From: Streptomyces zaomyceticus | Lineage (GTDB): Bacteria; Actinomycetota; Actinomycetes; Streptomycetales; Streptomycetaceae | Length of the DNA stretch: 64,000 bases | NCBI RefSeq assembly: GCF_014656215.1 | Contig: NZ_BNBZ01000005.1 | Location: 124,001-188,000, forward strand | Direction: 5' to 3' | Shown: piece by piece, positions 10,436 through 18,441 of the stretch | Layout of the letters: every line of letters begins with the position of its first letter | Numbering within the stretch: position 1 is the stretch's first letter | Made by a program: the position numbers and the translations under genes | The notes under the pieces: model-generated | Seen by the model: the letters and a program-made list of their open reading frames with translations, nothing else | The model's database searches: none | What the model was told of the DNA's origin: nothing

Positions 10436-11050
10436 TCACTCCTTCCGTCGCGCGGTGTACCGGTACCGGGACCACAGCGGCAGCGCGAACCAGCACAGCA
10501 GGTACCAGGCGGCGACCCCGGCGACGATCCAGGGCACGATCGAGTTGTCCGTGGCCACCCGCAGGATGAGGAAGAGCGCGCTGGTGAGGGTGGCGAGCAG
10601 GAGCACGATCCCGAGGAAGGTCAGCCGGGACGCCCAGGTGACCGCCTGGGGTTTGATCCGCCGCCCCGCGACGATGCGGTGGAAGGGGACCGGCGCGATC
10701 AGCGCGCCGGTGGCCAGCGAGCCGAGGACCACCGTCAGGATGTAGATCCCCTTGTCGGTCGAACCGAGACTTTCGAACCGGGGGGTGAAGACGACGGTCA
10801 GCAGGAATCCGAGGAGGATCTGGACACCCGTCTGGACCACCCGGATCTCCTGCATGAGGTCCTGCCACTGGCGGTCGGCGCGTTCGTCCGCGGTCTCCTG
10901 TCGGCCCCGCCTGTTCTCGTGCCCCTCCTGCCCGTCCGGGTGGGCCCCTTGGCGGGTCTCGTGCCCGCCTTCTCCGGTCTCGTGGATTCCCACCGTGTTC
11001 TCCCGTCCCCCCGCGCTCTCACGCCCCCGCCCGGCTTCGCCGTCAGTCAT
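10436..11050 (-). CDS. DUF6328-like small membrane protein
   Basis: A 204-residue protein with about 75 hydrophilic N-terminal residues rich in Gly, His and Glu (repeated GGHE/GHEN-type runs), then four predicted membrane helices (for example VQTGVQILLGFLLTVVF and PWIVAGVAAWYLLCWFALPL). The arrangement resembles the DUF6328 family common in actinobacteria, whose function is unknown. The ATG at 11050 has a good GGAAGGTGAG site. It is the only gene of its transcript visible here. Confidence 0.75.
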   Translation of the reverse strand: MTDGEAGRGRESAGGRENTVGIHETGEGGHETRQGAHPDGQEGHENRRGRQETADERADRQWQDLMQEIRVVQTGVQILLGFLLTVVFTPRFESLGSTDKGIYILTVVLGSLATGALIAPVPFHRIVAGRRIKPQAVTWASRLTFLGIVLLLATLTSALFLILRVATDNSIVPWIVAGVAAWYLLCWFALPLWSRYRYTARRKE

Positions 11051-11287
11051 CCGACTCACCTTCCGGTCCCGGGGGCCCGCACGAAACGGAGGCCGTGTGC
11101 GGCGTCTGCCCGGCCTGCCCGCTCGCATCCGTACCCCGGCGGCTCTTCGTGCCATCGCACGAGACCGTAAGGCGTCCGCCCGGCCCTCTCCGGCGGCCCG
11201 GGGCGTCGGCTCGCAGTGCCCGGAGTCCTCGGCGTATCGTCGGCCCCAGCCCGGAATTCTGCGCCGAAGGGAACCGGAGAGAGCCGA

Positions 11288-11680
11288 ATGCCAAGGGATG
11301 TGACGGGTACGGGTGATGCCGGGCTCGTCGGCCCGCGCCTCACCGCCTCGGTCCGCCGGAGCGGCGCCACGGCCGTCGTCACGGTGGCGGGGGAGCTCGA
11401 CCGCGACACCCAGGAGCCGCTGCGCGTGGCGCTGGACGAAGCCCTGGATCGGCGCCCCGAGCGCATCGTGGTGGACTGCGGAGGGCTGACGTTCTGCGAC
11501 TCGACCGGGCTCAATCTGCTGCTGACCGCGCGCATGGACGCGCTGGAGGCGGGGAGCGGGCTGGAGCTGGCCGCGCTGCGTCCGCCGGTGGACCGGGTGT
11601 TCGGCATCACGGGAGTCGTGGCCATGTTCACGGTGTACGACGAGCTGCCCGCGGATCTGGTCGAGGGGGAGCAGCCGTGA
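11288..11680 (+). CDS. STAS-domain anti-anti-sigma factor
   Basis: A 130-residue SpoIIAA/RsbV-like protein. The STAS fold covers nearly the whole length, and the phosphorylation motif FCDSTGL places the regulatory serine at S72. In partner switching, the dephosphorylated form binds an RsbW-type kinase and frees the sigma factor. The adjacent RsbW-like gene (11718) and the sigma gene (12378) make a local module likely. The start is the ATG after CGGAGAG. Confidence 0.87.
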   Translation: MPRDVTGTGDAGLVGPRLTASVRRSGATAVVTVAGELDRDTQEPLRVALDEALDRRPERIVVDCGGLTFCDSTGLNLLLTARMDALEAGSGLELAALRPPVDRVFGITGVVAMFTVYDELPADLVEGEQP

Positions 11681-11717
11681 GCGAGACACGGAGCACACGG
11701 AGCCGGGGGCGACGGCG

Positions 11718-12329
11718 GTGGGAACGGCGGAGGTGGGCGCGGTGGCGGAGGGGATGAGCGAACCGGTCAGGTCGAGGGGCCAGATCCGTCGGCTCGGCCT
11801 GCGGAGCGGCGATTCGGTGGTCGCCCGCTGCCGTGACTTCTGCAGGGTGGCGATCGCCGACTGGGCCTGGCCGGGTGCGGAGGGCTCGGGGCTCACGGCG
11901 GAGGAGCGGGAGTTCGCGATCGAGGACGTGCTCCTGGTGGTGTCGGAAGCGGTGACCAACGCCTGCATCCACGCCGGCGGCCCGACGGAGCTGGTGATCC
12001 GCCTCGTCCCCACCCGTGTGCCGGAAACGGGTGCGGCGGGGGACCTGAGGATCGAGGTGAGCGACCGGAGCAGCCGTGTGCCGGCCTTCCGGCCACGGGG
12101 CGCGCCCGGGCAGCCCGGCGGCAACGGACTGATCGTGATCGACCGGCTCGCGCGGGCATGGGGAGCGGTCGTCACGGAATCGGGCAAATCCGTCTGGATG
12201 GAGCTGGCGGCACCGGTCCCGGAGGCTCGGCGGACCCTCGCGCCGAAGGCACGGCACGGGTTCGACGGTGCCTCGGGCGCGATTCCCGGGGATGCTCCCG
12301 GACCCGGAGGCGGCGCCCCGGGCCCGTGA
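11718..12329 (+). CDS. RsbW-like GHKL ATPase (anti-sigma kinase)
   Basis: A 203-residue protein with a GHKL ATPase fold. The N-box EAVTNACIHA (near residues 77-86), the D-box in VSDRSS and the G-box GGNGL are present. Proteins of this class bind sigma factors of the SigB/F group and phosphorylate STAS antagonists. The GTG at 11718 is used; an ATG at 11754 is possible but has no well-spaced ribosome binding site. The last 30 residues are Gly/Pro-rich and probably disordered. It follows the STAS gene by 37 bp and converges on the sigma gene. Confidence 0.83.
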   Translation: MGTAEVGAVAEGMSEPVRSRGQIRRLGLRSGDSVVARCRDFCRVAIADWAWPGAEGSGLTAEEREFAIEDVLLVVSEAVTNACIHAGGPTELVIRLVPTRVPETGAAGDLRIEVSDRSSRVPAFRPRGAPGQPGGNGLIVIDRLARAWGAVVTESGKSVWMELAAPVPEARRTLAPKARHGFDGASGAIPGDAPGPGGGAPGP

Positions 12330-12377
12330 CGTCGGCGCCCCCGGGCCGTGCGCGCGCCGCCGGCTTCGGCGCCCGGG

Positions 12378-13289
12378 CTACCGGGCTGCCGGGGTCGCCG
12401 GCGGCGCAGGGGCGTCCGGCGGTGGCTCGTCCGTCATGAGGGCCGTACGCAGTCCGCCCAGGATGCGGCCGAGGAGACGGGAGACGTGCATCTGCGAGAG
12501 GCCGAGCCGCTCGCCTATCTCCGCCTGGGTCAGCTCCTCGCCGAAGCGCAGCGACAGGATCGTCCGGTCGCGTCCGGACAGAGCGGTGACGAGCGGCTTG
12601 AGCGCTGCCAGGTTCTCGACCTTCTCGAAGGCGTCGTCGTCGGTCCCCAGCCGGCGCGCGATCATGCCCGGTCCGTCGTTGTCTTCGTCCATGGGGACGT
12701 CGAGCGAGCGGCTGGTGAATCCGTTCGCGGCGAGCCGGCCCTCGCACAGTTCCGCCTCGGTGATGTGGAGGCGGTCGCAGAGCTCCGCGGGTGTCGGAGG
12801 GCGGCCCAGGTCCTGTTCGAGGGCGTCGCTCGCCTTCGCCAGGTCGAGGCGCAGCTCCTGCAGCCTGCGCGGCACGTGCACACTCCAGCCGGTGTCGCGC
12901 AGATGCCGCCGTATCTCGCCGAGCACGGTGGGCAGGGCGAAGGACATGAACTCGTTCCCGCGGTCGGGGTCGAACCGGTTGATCGCCTTGATGAGGCCCA
13001 CGGTGCCGACCTGGACGATGTCCTCCCAGGACTCGCCCGAACGGCGGAACCGGGCCGCCGCGTACTTGACCAGGCTGAGGTTCAGCTCGACCAGGGTGTT
13101 GCGCACGTACGAGTAGGAGGCCGTGCCCTCCTCCAGCGACCGCAACCGCTCGAACAGGGGCGTCGAGAGTGCGCGGGCGTCCGAGGTGCTCACCGCCAGA
13201 GGGTCCTCGATCTCCGGGAGGCCGGCCGGCCGCTCCGGATCCCGGGGGTCGGCAACGGCGTCATGGGCGGTGGGGAGGTGGTTCGACAT
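12378..13289 (-). CDS. SigB/SigF/SigG-family RNA polymerase sigma factor
   Basis: A 303-residue group 3 sigma factor. Region 2 includes YAAARFRRSGESWEDIVQVG and FMSFALPTVLGEIRRHLRDTGW, region 3 follows, and the region 4 helix-turn-helix is LTQAEIGERLGLSQMHVSR. This is the stress/differentiation sigma class that Streptomyces carries in many copies, controlled by anti-sigma kinases and STAS antagonists, both of which flank it here. The ATG at 13289 follows GAGGAGCC. The Pro/Ala-rich last 15 residues look disordered. Which of the several Streptomyces paralogues this is cannot be told from the sequence alone. Confidence 0.92.
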   Translation of the reverse strand: MSNHLPTAHDAVADPRDPERPAGLPEIEDPLAVSTSDARALSTPLFERLRSLEEGTASYSYVRNTLVELNLSLVKYAAARFRRSGESWEDIVQVGTVGLIKAINRFDPDRGNEFMSFALPTVLGEIRRHLRDTGWSVHVPRRLQELRLDLAKASDALEQDLGRPPTPAELCDRLHITEAELCEGRLAANGFTSRSLDVPMDEDNDGPGMIARRLGTDDDAFEKVENLAALKPLVTALSGRDRTILSLRFGEELTQAEIGERLGLSQMHVSRLLGRILGGLRTALMTDEPPPDAPAPPATPAAR

Positions 13290-13488
13290 GAAGGCTCCTC
13301 GACAGGGGCCCCTCCGGCCTCGTACCCACCGGTGTGTCCCACGGGCCGCGCGGGTGCCGGAGGTGGAGGAGGAAAAGGGGGGAATGCGAATGCTTCGTCG
13401 GGGCAGGGGCTGGGGGAGCGACAAGAAAGAGAACGGGTGGGACGAGCCCGGACAGGGCGGAACGCGCCCAGACAGGGTGGGAAGAACC

Positions 13489-13914
13489 GTGACTGCAGCA
13501 CATCGCAGGCTGGAGAAGCCCCCGATCCTTGTCCCGCGCGACGCGTCCGAGGCTCGGGCCCGGGTGGCGCGTGCCTTGGAGGCGGCCGGGGCGGGTCCCG
13601 GCGGTTCGCCGTCCGGCACCGCCTTCGGGGACGCGCTGCTCGTGACGTCCGAGCTGGTGACGAACGCGCTGCGGCACGGGGGCGGCCTCACCGGCTTCGG
13701 CGTGGACCTCGGCCGGGGCACGGTGACGATCACCGTGGCGGACGCGAGCGCCGAGCTGCCGCACCGCAGGGACGTGCGGGGGAGGGGGCGCGCCGACGGC
13801 CTTGCGGAGGGCGGCTTCGGCTGGCCCCTGATCAGGCTCCTCGCGCTGGAGATCAGGCTGAGTCTGCCGCCCGAGGGAGGGAAGATCATCGAGGTATGGC
13901 TGCCGCTTCACTGA
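13489..13914 (+). CDS. Second RsbW-like GHKL ATPase
   Basis: A small ATPase of about 141 residues, divergent from the sigma gene. The N-box SELVTNALRHGGG and the D-box region VADASAELPHRR are clear, and GGFGWPLI takes the place of the G-box. The start is uncertain: the GTG at 13489 begins at the domain, while an ATG at 13384 has a purine-rich leader but would add 35 residues without domain similarity. Its last 7 bp overlap the convergent STAS gene. A role as anti-sigma factor for the neighbouring sigma is likely by context. Confidence 0.75.
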   Translation: MTAAHRRLEKPPILVPRDASEARARVARALEAAGAGPGGSPSGTAFGDALLVTSELVTNALRHGGGLTGFGVDLGRGTVTITVADASAELPHRRDVRGRGRADGLAEGGFGWPLIRLLALEIRLSLPPEGGKIIEVWLPLH

Positions 13915-14372
13915 CTCGGTCCCGTCTCCCGGCTCGGGCCCGTCTCCGAGGACCGGCTCCGCCCGGTCCTCCCCGACCGGCCTCGTTCCGTCTCCGGTGC
14001 TCCGAGGAGTACCCAGGTGCCGGTGAGTTCGAGCAGTCGTTTCACCCGGGGGCTCACGGGTCCCAGGGTGAGGGTGGGCCGGTCGCCGTCGAGGTGCTGG
14101 TGCCGGGCGGCGAGGACGGCGCGCAGACCGGCGCAGTCGCAGAAGGTGGCTGCGGACAGGTCGAGCGTGACACCCGCGGGGTGTGCGAGGAGCGCGAGCC
14201 GCAGGGTCCGCTGCAGCTCGGAGGCGGTGGTGCTGTCGATCTCACCGCTGACGACGACGGTGCCGCCCGGTGTGACCTCCACGGTCATCGAGGGGTGCGG
14301 GCCGGGCGCGGCCGGATGGGGCCCGGGGCCGGCGCTGTGAGTCCGGAGGGAGTGCTCCGAGAAGGGCTGCAT
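13908..14372 (-). CDS. STAS-domain protein with cysteine at the phosphorylation site
   Basis: A 154-residue protein with a His/Pro-rich N-terminus (about 28 residues), a STAS domain (roughly 29-125) and a charged, repetitive tail (RSGRTGRSRSSETGPSR). The usual Asp-Ser phosphorylation motif reads FCDCAGL, so the serine is replaced by C80 and phosphorylation by an RsbW kinase seems impossible there. It may be a constitutive antagonist or a sensor. The ATG at 14372 follows GGGAGG; an internal ATG at 14288 is the alternative. It converges with the second ATPase gene, overlapping by 7 bp. Confidence 0.8.
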   Translation of the reverse strand: MQPFSEHSLRTHSAGPGPHPAAPGPHPSMTVEVTPGGTVVVSGEIDSTTASELQRTLRLALLAHPAGVTLDLSAATFCDCAGLRAVLAARHQHLDGDRPTLTLGPVSPRVKRLLELTGTWVLLGAPETERGRSGRTGRSRSSETGPSRETGPSQ

Positions 14373-14470
14373 GGTGGCCTCCCGCGGCCAGCCAAACCTG
14401 GCCTATCCGTATCTATGGTCCTCTTTCATCCCATAACACGTCAAGAATTACATGAAACTGATTTCAGGTC

Positions 14471-14500
14471 TTGAGTCTCGCGAGGAAACCATCACATAAT
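14471..14500 (+). promoter_or_regulatory. Promoter giving a leaderless transcript
   Basis: TTGAGT (14471-14476) and CATAAT (14495-14500) are separated by 18 bp in an unusually AT-rich stretch. The ATG at 14507 begins six bases after the -10 box, so transcription should start at or beside the start codon. There is no well-placed Shine-Dalgarno sequence. Confidence 0.6.
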
Positions 14501-14506
14501 GGATGC

Positions 14507-14857
14507 ATGGGTGACAATTCAGGCGATCGTCAGTGGACTTTCCTGACGAATCACGCCCGAGTGCTGGTGGTGATCGCCCGGGATCCCGGTGTCCGCCTGC
14601 GTGATGTCGCCACCGCGTGTGTGGTGACCGAGCGGACGGTGCAGGCCATCGTGGCCGATCTGGAAGCCGCCGGTTATCTCACGCACGCGCGCGAAGGGCG
14701 GCGCAATCGCTACCACCTGGCCTCGGGCATGCGCTTCCGGCATCCACTGGAAGGCGACCACGAGATCACCGGCCTGCTCGACCTCTTCATGGCCGCACCC
14801 GGCGACGGTGGCTCCGTGTCCCGCGCCGCGGCGAACGACGGCGTGGGCGCGTCGTGA
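14507..14857 (+). CDS. Winged-helix transcriptional regulator
   Basis: A 116-residue single-domain protein. The helix-turn-helix lies at about residues 30-60 (VRLRDVATACVVTERTVQAIVADLEAAGYL) and is followed by a wing THAREGRRNRYHL, as in MarR/ArsR-like one-domain regulators. Frames extending back to 14471 run through the promoter, so the ATG at 14507 is the start and the mRNA is probably leaderless. A target is not evident; the STAS gene upstream is divergent and the two-component operon downstream is convergent. Confidence 0.8.
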   Translation: MGDNSGDRQWTFLTNHARVLVVIARDPGVRLRDVATACVVTERTVQAIVADLEAAGYLTHAREGRRNRYHLASGMRFRHPLEGDHEITGLLDLFMAAPGDGGSVSRAAANDGVGAS

Positions 14858-14879
14858 CACCCTGCCGCCGGCGCGCGCG

Positions 14880-15374
14880 TCAGCCGTCGAGGAACTCGGC
14901 GCACCGGTAGGGGCCCAGCTCGGGGCCCTCCGGCTGCCGCAGGACGACCTCGACGTCGTCGGCCCTGACCTTCGGGTCGAGCACGGACTGGGCGCGGGCC
15001 AGCGTGCACACCAGCTGCCCCGTGCCCTGGTCGCGGCCCGTCGCGGCGTAGGGGTCCTCCAGGCGCACCGTGACCCGTGTGCCCCGGCCCGTCACCGTGT
15101 AGCCGCCGAGCTCGACGAGGTTGGTGAGGCCGTCGCGCCGCTCCGCGGGCGGCGGGCCGGCGGCGAGCAGCTTCACGACCGCGGCGAGGCTCTCGACCTT
15201 CCTGTCGAGCACCGGCACACCCCGCAGTCCGCTGTCGGACGCGAAGTACAGCCGGGCCCCGCGCGTCAGCCCGGTCGCCGGTTCACCCGCGCCTATCACC
15301 CCCGTCGGCTGCACGCCGCACCCGACCAGGACGATCCCGAGAACGGACGCCGGTGCGCACCTCCGTACCCTCAC
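14880..15374 (-). CDS. Small lipoprotein coupled to a histidine kinase
   Basis: A 164-residue predicted lipoprotein. The signal sequence ends at LVGCG (Cys near residue 19), so it should sit on the outer face of the membrane. The mature part resembles the GerMN/LpqB-type fold seen in actinobacterial lipoproteins, with two cysteines near the C-terminus. It begins on a GTGA overlap with the histidine kinase stop, so the response regulator, kinase and lipoprotein are co-translated. Lipoproteins next to envelope two-component systems, such as CseA, often modulate signalling; the same role here is inference. Confidence 0.78.
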   Translation of the reverse strand: MRVRRCAPASVLGIVLVGCGVQPTGVIGAGEPATGLTRGARLYFASDSGLRGVPVLDRKVESLAAVVKLLAAGPPPAERRDGLTNLVELGGYTVTGRGTRVTVRLEDPYAATGRDQGTGQLVCTLARAQSVLDPKVRADDVEVVLRQPEGPELGPYRCAEFLDG

Positions 15375-16960
15375 CGTGTCTCCTCTCCCGTACGCCGAAG
15401 CGGCAGCCGCAGGGTGAACACCGCTCCGCCCTCCGGCCCCTCGCCGACCTCGATGGTGCCGCCGTGCAGCCGCGCGTTCTCCAGCGCGATCGCCGTGCCG
15501 AGGCCGCTGCCCTGCCCCTCGGTGTCGGCCGCGCTCCTCGTACGTGCCGCGTCCGCCTTGTAGAAGCGGTCGAAGACCCGCTCCCGGGCCTCCGGCGGCA
15601 GCCCGGGGCCGTGGTCGGCGACCTCCACCGTCACCCACGTCCCGTCCGCCGCGACAGCCGTACCGAGGGTCACGACGACGGGCGGGGCTCCGTGGCGCAG
15701 CGCGTTGCCGACCAGGTTCGCGACGATCACATCGACGCGACGGCGGTCGACCTCGGCCCGTACGCCCTCGTCGAGCCGGGTCTCCACCCGGTCCGCCCAG
15801 CCGCGCAGCGCCAGGGACGCCCGTACCGCTTCGGCCAGGTCCGTCTCCGCCGGATTCAGCCGTACCGCGTTCGCGTCGAAGCGGGAGATCTCCATCAGGT
15901 CCTCGACGAGCCGGGAGAGCCGGGCCGTCTCCGCGCCCACCGTGCGCGCCGCCCGCGCGGCGTCGGGCGGCAGCTGGTCGGCGTCCTCCTCCAGGACCGT
16001 CGCGACCATCGTCATCGCCGCGAGCGGGGTGCGCAGTTCGTGCGACACGTCCGCCACGAAGCGCCTGGCCTTCGCCTCCTGCTCGCGCAGGCGTGCGTCG
16101 GAGGCCTGCAGGGCGTCCGCCGTCTCGTTGAACGTCCGTGCCAGATCGGCGAGTTCGTCGTGCCCCCGCACCGCGACCCGGCTGCCGAGATCACCGGCCG
16201 CGAGCCCGCGAGTGGCCCGCCCCAGCTTCCGTACGGGGCGCAGGACCGTCCCGGCGGCGAGCAGCGCCAGGACGGCGGCCAGCACCACCACCGGTACGAC
16301 GCCCGCCCGAACCGAGTCCAACAGCGCTGCCGTGTCGTCGCGTTCGGCCCGAAGGTCGGTGATGACGAAGACCTCGAGACCGGAGGAGCGGCGGTCCCCG
16401 TCCGCGTACGTCACCGGCATGCCGACCACCAGATACGGCTCGCCCCGCCACATCACCCGCTGGAACCGGGCCCCGTCCCCGGCCCGAACGGCGGCCCGCA
16501 GCTCGGCGGTGATCCGGGCCTCCGTGTCGGCGAGCGAGTCGGAGACCGCCACCAGATCCTGGTGGCGGGCGACCACGATCCTGGCGCCGAGGCCGTCCGA
16601 CACCTTCGCCGCGAAGCGCGAGAGCGAGCGCTGGTCGGGCGGCAGGTCGAAGTCGGCGGCGACCGCGGTGACCCGTGTCCGTACGTCGTTCACCGCGGCG
16701 TCCTGGGTGCGCCGGAGGACCGCGGTGCGCGCGTCCCGGTAGGCGAGCGCGGTCGCGGTCACCGCGCTGATGAGCGCGACGACGACGAACGTCACGACCA
16801 GCCGGGTCCGCAGCCCGCCGACGAGCCGCCGCGAGCGCCGTCCGGGGACGGCGCCCCGCCCGGCCGTGCCGGTGGCGTCGGCGCGGGACGCCTCCCGGGC
16901 GTCCGTCCCCGCACGTGAGGAGTCGGTTCCCTCGTGCCCGGCGCCCTTCCCGCCGCTCAC
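15371..16960 (-). CDS. Membrane sensor histidine kinase
   Basis: A 529-residue kinase with a ~50-residue basic, disordered N-terminus, TM1 (51-73), an extracytoplasmic sensor (about 74-218), TM2 (220-240), a HAMP domain, and a HisKA domain with phosphorylated H307 (FVADVSHELRTPLAAM). The HATPase domain has N-box NLVGNALRHG, G1 DHGPGL and G2 GSGLGTAI. It starts on a GTGA overlap with the response regulator stop. The layout is like AfsQ2/CseC of Streptomyces, but I cannot assign orthology. The signal sensed is unknown. Confidence 0.92.
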   Translation of the reverse strand: MSGGKGAGHEGTDSSRAGTDAREASRADATGTAGRGAVPGRRSRRLVGGLRTRLVVTFVVVALISAVTATALAYRDARTAVLRRTQDAAVNDVRTRVTAVAADFDLPPDQRSLSRFAAKVSDGLGARIVVARHQDLVAVSDSLADTEARITAELRAAVRAGDGARFQRVMWRGEPYLVVGMPVTYADGDRRSSGLEVFVITDLRAERDDTAALLDSVRAGVVPVVVLAAVLALLAAGTVLRPVRKLGRATRGLAAGDLGSRVAVRGHDELADLARTFNETADALQASDARLREQEAKARRFVADVSHELRTPLAAMTMVATVLEEDADQLPPDAARAARTVGAETARLSRLVEDLMEISRFDANAVRLNPAETDLAEAVRASLALRGWADRVETRLDEGVRAEVDRRRVDVIVANLVGNALRHGAPPVVVTLGTAVAADGTWVTVEVADHGPGLPPEARERVFDRFYKADAARTRSAADTEGQGSGLGTAIALENARLHGGTIEVGEGPEGGAVFTLRLPLRRTGEETR

Positions 16961-17652
16961 AGCGGTCCGAAGCGGTAGCCGAAGCCCCGCACCGTCTGCA
17001 CGTACCGCGGTCTCGCCGGTACGTCCTCCAGCTTGGCCCGCAGCCGGCCGACCGCCGCGTCCACCAGCCGGGAGTCTCCCAGGAAGGTGTGGTCCCAGAC
17101 GGACTCGAGGAGCTGCTCGCGGCTGAGGACCCGGCCGGGGGAGGCCGACAGTTCGAGCAGCAGCCTCAGCTCGGTGGGCGGCAGCGGGATCGTGACGCCC
17201 TGCTTGGTGACGGTGAGCCCGGCCCGGTCGATCACCAGCCCCGCGAGATCCGCCTCGGCCGACCGTGCCTGCCCGGACGGTTCGGCGCGTCGCAGCGCGG
17301 CCCGGATCCGCGCCTCCAGGACGGGCGCGGTCACCGGCTTGACGACGTAGTCGTCGGCGCCCGCCTCCAGGCCCGTCACGATGTCGTGGTCGTCCCCGCG
17401 CGCCGTCAGCATGATGACCGGCAGGACGGCCGTCCGGGCACGGATGCGGCGGCACACCTCGAAGCCGTCCATCCCCGGCAGCATCAGGTCGAGGACGGCC
17501 AGCTCGACCTTCCCGCCGGCCGGGCCGTCGAGCAGGGCGAGCGCCTCCTCGCCGGTGGCCGCCGTGTCGACGTCGTACCCGTGCCGGCGCAGCACGAGCT
17601 CCATTCCGTCCCGTACGGACGCGTCGTCCTCGATCAGCAGTACATGCGGCAT
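16957..17652 (-). CDS. OmpR/PhoB-family response regulator
   Basis: A 231-residue regulator. The receiver domain (1-118) has acidic pocket E8-D9-D10, phospho-acceptor D55 (LAVLDLMLPG), the LTARG switch and the VVKPV lysine. A winged-helix output domain (about 130-231) ends GFGYRFGPL. It is first in the three-gene operon and its stop overlaps the kinase start. It resembles AfsQ1/CseB-type regulators. Target genes may include the export operon starting at 17788 on the other strand, which shares the intergenic region; that is inference. Confidence 0.93.
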   Translation of the reverse strand: MPHVLLIEDDASVRDGMELVLRRHGYDVDTAATGEEALALLDGPAGGKVELAVLDLMLPGMDGFEVCRRIRARTAVLPVIMLTARGDDHDIVTGLEAGADDYVVKPVTAPVLEARIRAALRRAEPSGQARSAEADLAGLVIDRAGLTVTKQGVTIPLPPTELRLLLELSASPGRVLSREQLLESVWDHTFLGDSRLVDAAVGRLRAKLEDVPARPRYVQTVRGFGYRFGPL

Positions 17653-17787
17653 GCGGTCGATTATGGGTGCCGCGCGGACCGCCCCACCGCCCCGAGGCGG
17701 GGGCGATGCCCAGGTCGGGGGGCATTGTTACCTTCCCATCATGTCGCCATGGAGTCGTCATCACGTGGCCCGGCGAGGGTCGTCGTC

Positions 17788-18441
17788 ATGAGCCCCGAGA
17801 CAACCTCCCGTATCCCCGCCCGGCTTCGCCTGACCGCGCTCGCCGTGCTCCCCGTCCTCGCCTTCACCGTGGCGTGCGGCGGCGGTGACGACAGCGCCTC
17901 CGGCGCACCGAGGAACGACGACATCGCAACGGTGCCGGAGACCGCCACGGCCTCGCCGACCGCGAAGGGCGACGGCACTCCGAGCACCCGGCCCGCCGGG
18001 AAGAGCGCCTTCTACGACGCCCAGCTGGCCTACGTCCGGTGCATGCGCGTCAAGGGCGGCTACAAGGACTACCCCGACCCGAAGCTCAGCGGCCACCTCG
18101 ACTGGGGGAAGGTCGAGGAGATCTCCTCGCGGCCCGGCCAGATGGAGGCCGCCAAGGGCGGAAAGAACGGCGTCTGTGTCGCCGAGCTCCAGAAGGCCAT
18201 GCAGGCCGAACCCAAGAGGGACCAGCAGAAGGACTACGAGTCGATGCTCGCGCACGCCAAGTGCATGCGGGACAACGGCGTCTCCCGGTTCACCAACCCC
18301 ACGATGAGCGGCGGCAACGCCCAGCCGGGCGGCGACCCGAACCCGGCGTCCCCGACCATCGACAGCGGCTCCCCGGCGTACAAGCAGGCCCGCGAGGCCT
18401 GCAGGACGAAGCTGCTCGACGGTCTGGACGGCATGCAGTGA
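17788..18441 (+). CDS. Lipoprotein with two Cys-Met-Arg repeats
   Basis: A 217-residue predicted lipoprotein (lipobox FTVAC near residue 31, then GGGDD). The mature part holds two related segments, VRCMRVKGGYKDYPDP and AKCMRDNGVSRFTNPT, each followed by a distant cysteine, suggesting an internal duplication with two disulfides. Such CMRxxG repeats recur in Streptomyces lipoproteins next to two-component systems and ABC exporters; the function is not established. I use the ATG at 17788, just before the signal; 17749 is an alternative. The stop overlaps the next start as GTGA. Confidence 0.8.
   Translation: MSPETTSRIPARLRLTALAVLPVLAFTVACGGGDDSASGAPRNDDIATVPETATASPTAKGDGTPSTRPAGKSAFYDAQLAYVRCMRVKGGYKDYPDPKLSGHLDWGKVEEISSRPGQMEAAKGGKNGVCVAELQKAMQAEPKRDQQKDYESMLAHAKCMRDNGVSRFTNPTMSGGNAQPGGDPNPASPTIDSGSPAYKQAREACRTKLLDGLDGMQ

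Noticed and set aside
15371..17764. A single 797-codon minus-strand frame covering kinase and response-regulator regions
   Set aside because: The upstream half is the wrong frame of the response regulator; the kinase proper starts at the GTG at 16960 on the regulator's stop codon.
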